A DNA stretch of 11,072 bases from Bacillota bacterium (GTDB lineage: Bacteria; Bacillota; Sulfobacillia; Symbiobacteriales; ZC4RG38). A program made the position numbers and the translations under genes. This document shows positions 8,970 through 11,072 of the stretch, piece by piece (position 1 is the stretch's first letter; each line of letters begins with the position of its first letter). Below the pieces are notes generated by a model. That model did not search any database. It saw only the letters and a program-made list of their open reading frames with translations, and was not told where the DNA came from. The DNA is taken from positions 1 through 11,072 of the forward strand of contig QGUP01000031.1 in the NCBI GenBank assembly GCA_003242505.1, read 5' to 3'.

Positions 8970-9404
8970 GTGGAGCGGGGGGCGAAACCCCAGGGGCCCG
9001 GAGGGACCGGGCTCCGGACCCGTCTGGTGGTCTACATCGACGGGTTTTGCGTCTACTGTCGGCAGGCAGGCCGGCTCCTCCGGGCCCTGGACTGGGGGCA
9101 GCGGGTGGAGGTCCGCTCCTTCCGGCACGACGAGAGCTACCGCCGCTTCGGCATCGCCCCGGAGGCCCTGGAAGCGGCGATGCACGCGGTGGCCCTCGGC
9201 CCCGGGACCTTCCGGGTCGTGAGCGGCTTTGCAGCGGTCCGGCTCCTCCTCCGGCACCTGCCCCTCCTCTGGCCCCTCTGGCCGGCGGCCTGGCTCCTGG
9301 AGCGGGTGGGGTGGGGCGAGCGGGCCTACCGGTGGGTCGCCCGGCACCGGTGGATCCTCCCTGACCCCGGCCACTGCCGGGAAGGGGCCTGTAGCCGGAA
9401 GTGA
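8970..9404 (+). CDS. DCC-family (DUF393) putative thiol-disulfide oxidoreductase
   Basis: The product (144 residues from GTG 8970) has the DUF393/DCC signature near its N-terminus: LVVYIDGFCVYCRQA (19-33), a beta strand running into Asp-Gly-x-Cys-x-x-Cys with Cys27 and Cys30. The rest follows the family: a SGFAAVRLLLRHL segment (85-97), a hydrophobic stretch (about 92-111) and a basic WVARHRW near the end. Two extra cysteines (136 and 141) sit in an unusual C-terminal HCREGACSRK tail. Members are predicted thioredoxin-like redox proteins, but substrates are mostly unknown. The start is uncertain: GTG 8913 (GGAGG 6 bases upstream) would add 19 residues that lack family resemblance, while GTG 8970 has AGGGGGG upstream. 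It follows the oxygen-sensitive iron-sulfur enzyme aconitase on the same strand, so a redox link is conceivable but speculative. Confidence 0.8.
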   Translation: MERGAKPQGPGGTGLRTRLVVYIDGFCVYCRQAGRLLRALDWGQRVEVRSFRHDESYRRFGIAPEALEAAMHAVALGPGTFRVVSGFAAVRLLLRHLPLLWPLWPAAWLLERVGWGERAYRWVARHRWILPDPGHCREGACSRK

Positions 9405-9407
9405 GCC

Positions 9408-9493
9408 GGCGCCCTGGTCCCGGTGTCGGCCCGGCCCCCGGTTCCGGGGGCGAGGGCGCCCCGGTGCCGGCGCCGGGCCGGCCCCAGGGCGCC
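9408..9493. repeat. Nested inverted repeats after the DCC-family gene
   Basis: GGCGCCCTGG (9408-9417) is the exact complement of CCAGGGCGCC (9484-9493). Inside it, GGCCCGGC (9428-9435) complements GCCGGGCC (9472-9479), and GCCCCCGG (9434-9441) complements CCGGGGGC (9444-9451) across a TT loop. Together they could fold into one multi-stem structure. No reading frame here looks like a gene. Confidence 0.6.
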
Positions 9494-9509
9494 CCCCTCT
9501 GGAGCGCCG

Positions 9510-9541
9510 GGGCCCGGGTTCCCTGCCAGGGACCCGGGCCC
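9510..9541. terminator. Bidirectional hairpin between convergent genes
   Basis: GGGCCCGGG (9510-9518) pairs with CCCGGGCCC (9533-9541), and the stem continues with T-A, a one-base bulge and CCCT/AGGG to a GCC loop, 14 bp in all. It lies between the converging DCC-family gene and the small minus-strand gene, 13 bases from the latter's stop, so it could serve both. Neither flank has a T run. Confidence 0.55.
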
Positions 9542-9554
9542 ATCGTGCATCCCC

Positions 9555-9767
9555 TCAGTGGGCCTCCATCCGGCGGCCGTAGTGCATGGTGACCGAGGCG
9601 ATCTCGTCGCCGCCGATCAGGTACTCGGCCTCCGGGGACTTCAGCCGGATGATCCGCCGGTCAAAGTCGAAGCTGGTGTCTCCCAGGTGGAGTTCGTAGG
9701 TCTCGCCGGCGCTGGTGGTGGCCAGGATCTCGCCCCAGTGCCGGAGGGCGTCCTGGACCTCTTCCAT
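9555..9767 (-). CDS. Small acidic protein of unknown function
   Basis: I do not recognise this 70-residue product. It starts MEEVQDALRHWGEILATT, probably a helix, followed by alternating polar and hydrophobic stretches typical of short beta strands (TYELHLGDTSFDFDRR, IIRLKSPEAEYLIGG, IASVTMHYGRR). It has no cysteine, signal peptide or membrane segment. It is judged real because its codons have the G/C-rich third positions of the neighbours, it has an upstream GGGAGGGGG (9782-9790), and it ends beside a bidirectional hairpin. TTG 9773, two codons upstream, has better spacing to the ribosome site (about 11 bases against 17) and may be the true start. It is divergent from the icd-like gene, with a 19-bp palindrome in between, so shared control is plausible. 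The much longer frame continuing beyond it on the minus strand is the shadow of the icd-like gene. Confidence 0.7.
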   Translation of the reverse strand: MEEVQDALRHWGEILATTSAGETYELHLGDTSFDFDRRIIRLKSPEAEYLIGGDEIASVTMHYGRRMEAH

Positions 9768-9879
9768 CTTCAAGGGCGCATCCCCCTCCCGTTGGTTCTG
9801 GGTAGAGGGTGCCCCTTTCCCTGGGGGAATAACAGGCCGGGCGGAACCCCAGGGGCCGCTTCCGGAGGCCATCGGTGAC

Positions 9880-9898
9880 CGGAATCGCCGCGATTCCG
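9880..9898. promoter_or_regulatory. Perfect 19-bp palindrome, candidate operator
   Basis: CGGAATCGCCGCGATTCCG has two perfect 9-base arms around a central C. It lies in the 243-base gap between the small minus-strand gene and the icd-like gene, about 55-75 bases upstream of the likely icd transcription start. It differs in sequence from the dyad at the iclR promoter apart from the shared GGAA start, so it may bind a different protein. No T run or gene end is nearby, which argues against a terminator. Confidence 0.6.
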
Positions 9899-9938
9899 AG
9901 TAGGAAAGGAGCCGGGGGTGTTCTCCCGGCCCGTCCTC

Positions 9939-9947
9939 TGTTAGAGT
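9939..9947 (+). promoter_or_regulatory. Possible extended -10 promoter of the icd-like gene
   Basis: TGTTAGAGT matches the extended -10 form TGnTAnAnT, like the TGTTATAAT at the iclR promoter. The -35 position is poor. Transcription would begin near 9954, upstream of both candidate start codons. Confidence 0.4.
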
Positions 9948-10010
9948 AGAAGGCGGCTGGTCTGGCGACCAAAAATGAAACGCCGTTCCAAAAACGAGAG
10001 GGGATCGGGA

Positions 10011-11072
10011 TTGGCGACGCGGATCGTTGTCCTCAAAGGCGACCAGACGGGACAGGAACTCCTGGAACAGGCCTTGCGGGTCCTGGACCCCGGGGTCATC
10101 GGGGTGGACCTGGAGTTCGAATACTACGACCTGAGCCTGGAAAACCGCCGCCGGACTCGGAACAAGGTGGTCTTCGAGGCGGCCGAGGCGATGGTCGCGG
10201 CGGGGTACGGCCTGAAGGCCGCCACCATCACCCCCGAGGGGAAGGATGACGTGGGCAGCCCCAACGCGATCCTCCGGGAGGCCATCGACGGGACGGTCAT
10301 CGTCCGGACCGGCCGGCTGCTCCCCGGTGTCCGGCCCATCGCCGGGGTCAGCGCCCCCATCAGCGTGATCCGGATGGCGGTGGGGGATGCCTCCGGGGCC
10401 GAGGAGGGCCGGGAGGGCAGGGGCCTGGCGGAGGTGGCCTACCGGGTGGAGGGGATCTCCCGCCGGGCCTGCGGCGCGGGGGCGGAGTTCGCCTTCCTCC
10501 AGGCCAGGCGGCTGGGGGGCAAGGTCTTCGGCGGGCCCAAGTACACCGTGAGCCCCATCTACGAGGGGATGCTCAAGGAGGAGATGGACGCCGCCGCCCA
10601 GCGGCACCCGGACGTCCCCTACGACCCGCAGCTGATCGACGCCACCTATGCGCTGCTCCTCTCCCACACCGGCGAGGCCCTGGTCATTCCCGCCCTCAAC
10701 CGGGACGGCGACTGCCTGAGCGACCTGGTGCTGCAGATGTTCGGCAGCATTGCCGGCTCGGAGTCGCTCCTCCTGGCGATGGACGACGACCTCCGGATCA
10801 AGACCGTGATGGCCGAGGCGCCCCACGGCACCGCCCCGAAGCTTTACGGCAAGAACGTGGCCAACCCCCTGGCGATGATCCTGGCCGGGGCGGCACTGCT
10901 GGCGCACATGCCCGACCCCAGCGCCCAGCGGGCCTCCCGGGCCATCTACGAGGCGGCTCTCGAGGCGATCAAGGCCGGGATCAAGACCATGGACCTGGGG
11001 GGCCACGCCACCACGACGGAGTTCACCGACGAGGTCATCCGCCGGGTCCAGACCAAACTGGAGGTCTGGGCG
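10011..11072 (+). CDS. icd: Isocitrate/isopropylmalate dehydrogenase family, probable isocitrate dehydrogenase (3' truncated by window)
   Basis: Probably oxidises isocitrate to 2-oxoglutarate, given the TCA context. The 354 codons present stay open to the window edge. In E. coli Icd numbering the substrate residues Ser113, Asn115 and Arg119 match Ser83, Asn85 and Arg89; Arg129 matches Arg108; Arg153 matches Arg121; the catalytic Lys230 matches Lys177; Asp283, Asp307 and Asp311 match Asp210, Asp234 and Asp238. The cofactor loop is HGTAPKLYGKNVANP (272-286); its Lys favours NADP more than the Asp-Ile of NAD enzymes. Two motifs differ: the N-terminal GDGIGPE is GDQTGQE (10-16), and the RENTEGxYxG loop is RMAVGDASGAEEG, so the conserved Tyr is Ser128. 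TTG 10011 is chosen because AGAGGGG lies 7 bases upstream; ATG 9975 is in frame but has no ribosome site. Homoisocitrate or isopropylmalate as substrate cannot be excluded. These residue matches are by eye. Confidence 0.85.
   Translation, partial: MATRIVVLKGDQTGQELLEQALRVLDPGVIGVDLEFEYYDLSLENRRRTRNKVVFEAAEAMVAAGYGLKAATITPEGKDDVGSPNAILREAIDGTVIVRTGRLLPGVRPIAGVSAPISVIRMAVGDASGAEEGREGRGLAEVAYRVEGISRRACGAGAEFAFLQARRLGGKVFGGPKYTVSPIYEGMLKEEMDAAAQRHPDVPYDPQLIDATYALLLSHTGEALVIPALNRDGDCLSDLVLQMFGSIAGSESLLLAMDDDLRIKTVMAEAPHGTAPKLYGKNVANPLAMILAGAALLAHMPDPSAQRASRAIYEAALEAIKAGIKTMDLGGHATTTEFTDEVIRRVQTKLEVWA

Noticed and set aside
9408..9541. CRISPR array or integration site in the repeat-rich convergent gap
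   Set aside because: The repeats are inverted and nested, not direct with spacers, and no cas, integrase or tRNA gene is nearby.
9774..11006. Long minus-strand frame running into the small protein gene
   Set aside because: Most of it lies antisense to the icd-like gene, whose sense translation carries clear family motifs. Only the last 70-72 codons are credible as a gene.

Overview
The window (about 74% G+C by eye) looks like part of the chromosome of a high-G+C, probably thermophilic, Gram-positive bacterium of the Bacillota (a Thermaerobacter- or Symbiobacterium-like lineage is an inference only). The best taxonomic pointer is a T-box leader RNA, a regulator type concentrated in Bacillota. 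Strong GGAGG ribosome sites, frequent GTG/TTG starts and uniformly G/C-rich third codon positions agree. No transposase, phage gene, CRISPR array, tRNA or rRNA was seen.

Layout. Positions 1-72 are a T10 run plus lower-G+C sequence that does not fit the gene it abuts, so this is probably a contig-end artefact. Positions 73-273 are the C-terminus of citrate synthase. A complete membrane AAA+ zinc protease of the FtsH family follows (461-2239). The 551-base gap 2240-2790 holds a consensus promoter, a long structured leader and a complete T-box with a proline (CCC) specifier, ahead of proB (2791-3624) and proA (3675-4946). Next come an extended -10 promoter overlapped by an IclR-type dyad, an IclR-family regulator (5140-5874), aconitase (6129-8828), a DCC-family putative thiol oxidoreductase (8970-9404), a small uncharacterised acidic protein on the minus strand (9555-9767), and an isocitrate dehydrogenase-like enzyme (10011 to the window end, incomplete).

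How the genes fit together. Citrate synthase, aconitase and the isocitrate dehydrogenase-like enzyme are the three successive steps from acetyl-CoA plus oxaloacetate to 2-oxoglutarate. ProB and ProA draw glutamate, made from 2-oxoglutarate, towards proline. The region is therefore an oxidative-TCA and glutamate-family cluster interrupted by a protease gene. Two control layers can be read from the sequence: tRNA-Pro-sensing attenuation of proBA, and probable protein control at two dyads, one on the iclR promoter and a perfect 19-bp palindrome between the small gene and the dehydrogenase.

The most interesting points are the unusually long T-box leader, the palindrome beside the icd-like gene, the altered active-site loop of that dehydrogenase, the uncharacterised small protein, and a recurring set of strong G/C hairpins without U-tracts at gene ends. 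I see no clearly new multi-gene system; most of the window is core metabolism.
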